Positions 63,938-64,000 of a stretch of DNA of 64,000 nucleotides are shown piece by piece (the stretch's first letter is position 1; every line of letters begins with the position of its first letter). The position numbers and the translations under genes are program-made. The notes under the pieces were generated by a model, which did no database searches, had not been told where the DNA came from, and saw only the letters and a program-made list of their open reading frames with translations. This stretch comes from Spartobacteria bacterium UBA695 (GTDB lineage Bacteria; Verrucomicrobiota; Verrucomicrobiia; Chthoniobacterales; Chthoniobacteraceae): positions 79,650 through 143,649 of the forward strand of contig DBMP01000001.1 of NCBI GenBank assembly GCA_002298145.1. Reading direction: 5' to 3'.

Positions 63938-63993
63938 GCCGGGACTTAAGAACCCCGTAACAAACGGCTGGCAATAGCCGAAACTCTATTGCC
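63938..63993. repeat. Right-end copy of the dispersed repeat, with hairpins
   Basis: 63938-63964 matches the core of the 60226-60251 arm (GCCGGGASTTAAGAA, then CCGTAACAAA) with one substitution and a one-base gap plus change. CCAGCC (63935) pairs with GGCTGG (63966). GGCAATAG (63970) pairs with CTATTGCC (63986). No gene is seen from 63853 to the end. Confidence 0.7.
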
Positions 63994-64000
63994 GTTTCCG

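Overview
This 64 kb window is GC-rich (roughly 60% by eye, not counted) and reads as a chromosomal housekeeping segment of a Gram-negative bacterium. Verrucomicrobiota, or another member of the PVC group, is the best fit. The reasons are a bactofilin gene, a folP-cdaA-glmM cluster, many intact genes without a clear Shine-Dalgarno sequence, paired membrane glycosyltransferases, and a ribosomal super-operon that lacks rpmD, rpsN, tuf, rpoA and rplQ. The phylum is an inference, because no rRNA gene is present.

Layout. Positions 1-6 kb hold a likely outer-membrane-protein tail, tRNA-Arg(CCU), a small lipoprotein, a PHP-glycosyltransferase fusion, an acyltransferase and a DUF4886 protein. Positions 6-11.7 kb hold rpmE, prfA, a PIG-L deacetylase, a HAD hydrolase, a receiver protein, a Bcp peroxiredoxin and a DUF697 protein. 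Positions 11.7-16.5 kb are a minus-strand envelope or glycan operon of GT2, YfhO-like and GT39-like genes. Positions 16.7-23 kb hold a BarA-like hybrid kinase, an AraC regulator, bactofilin and a GH36 alpha-galactosidase. Positions 23-28.7 kb (minus strand) hold glmM, cdaA, folP, an XRE regulator, a membrane protein, dus and HU. Positions 28.9-35.9 kb hold a gamma-carbonic-anhydrase-like protein, valS, an exported protein, malic enzyme and a second acyltransferase. Positions 36.1-53.8 kb are one minus-strand ribosomal run: rpsL-rpsG-fusA, then S10, spc and alpha operon genes with infA, map, adk and secY. Positions 54-59.3 kb hold a UVR-motif protein with a basic tail, fabG, gcvT-gcvH, a small exported protein and ispG. 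Positions 59.3-64 kb are a scarred region with a decayed MuB/TniB ATPase abutting a GYF_2 gene fragment, palindromic repeats, two Hsp20 genes, ribD and a MalK-like protein.

How the genes work together. The ribosomal run supplies ribosome subunits, translocation factor, initiation factor, secretion channel, Met-aminopeptidase and adenylate kinase from one transcription direction. prfA, valS, the tRNA and the dihydrouridine synthase add to translation. glmM and cdaA link cell-wall amino-sugar synthesis to c-di-AMP. The GT operon, the PHP-GT fusion and the two acyltransferases point to surface glycan building.

The observations most worth following are these. The MalK-like ABC protein at 62746-63852 has the full family length, but every catalytic motif is replaced at the exact MalK positions. 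A membrane-anchored coiled-coil gene sits between rpsS and rplV. Ribosomal protein S11 carries an Ala/Pro/Lys N-terminal extension of about 75 residues. A transcription terminator lies inside the spc/alpha ribosomal run. The region around 59.3-60.3 kb carries the remains of a transposon and an 87-bp palindrome, part of which recurs at the window's right end.
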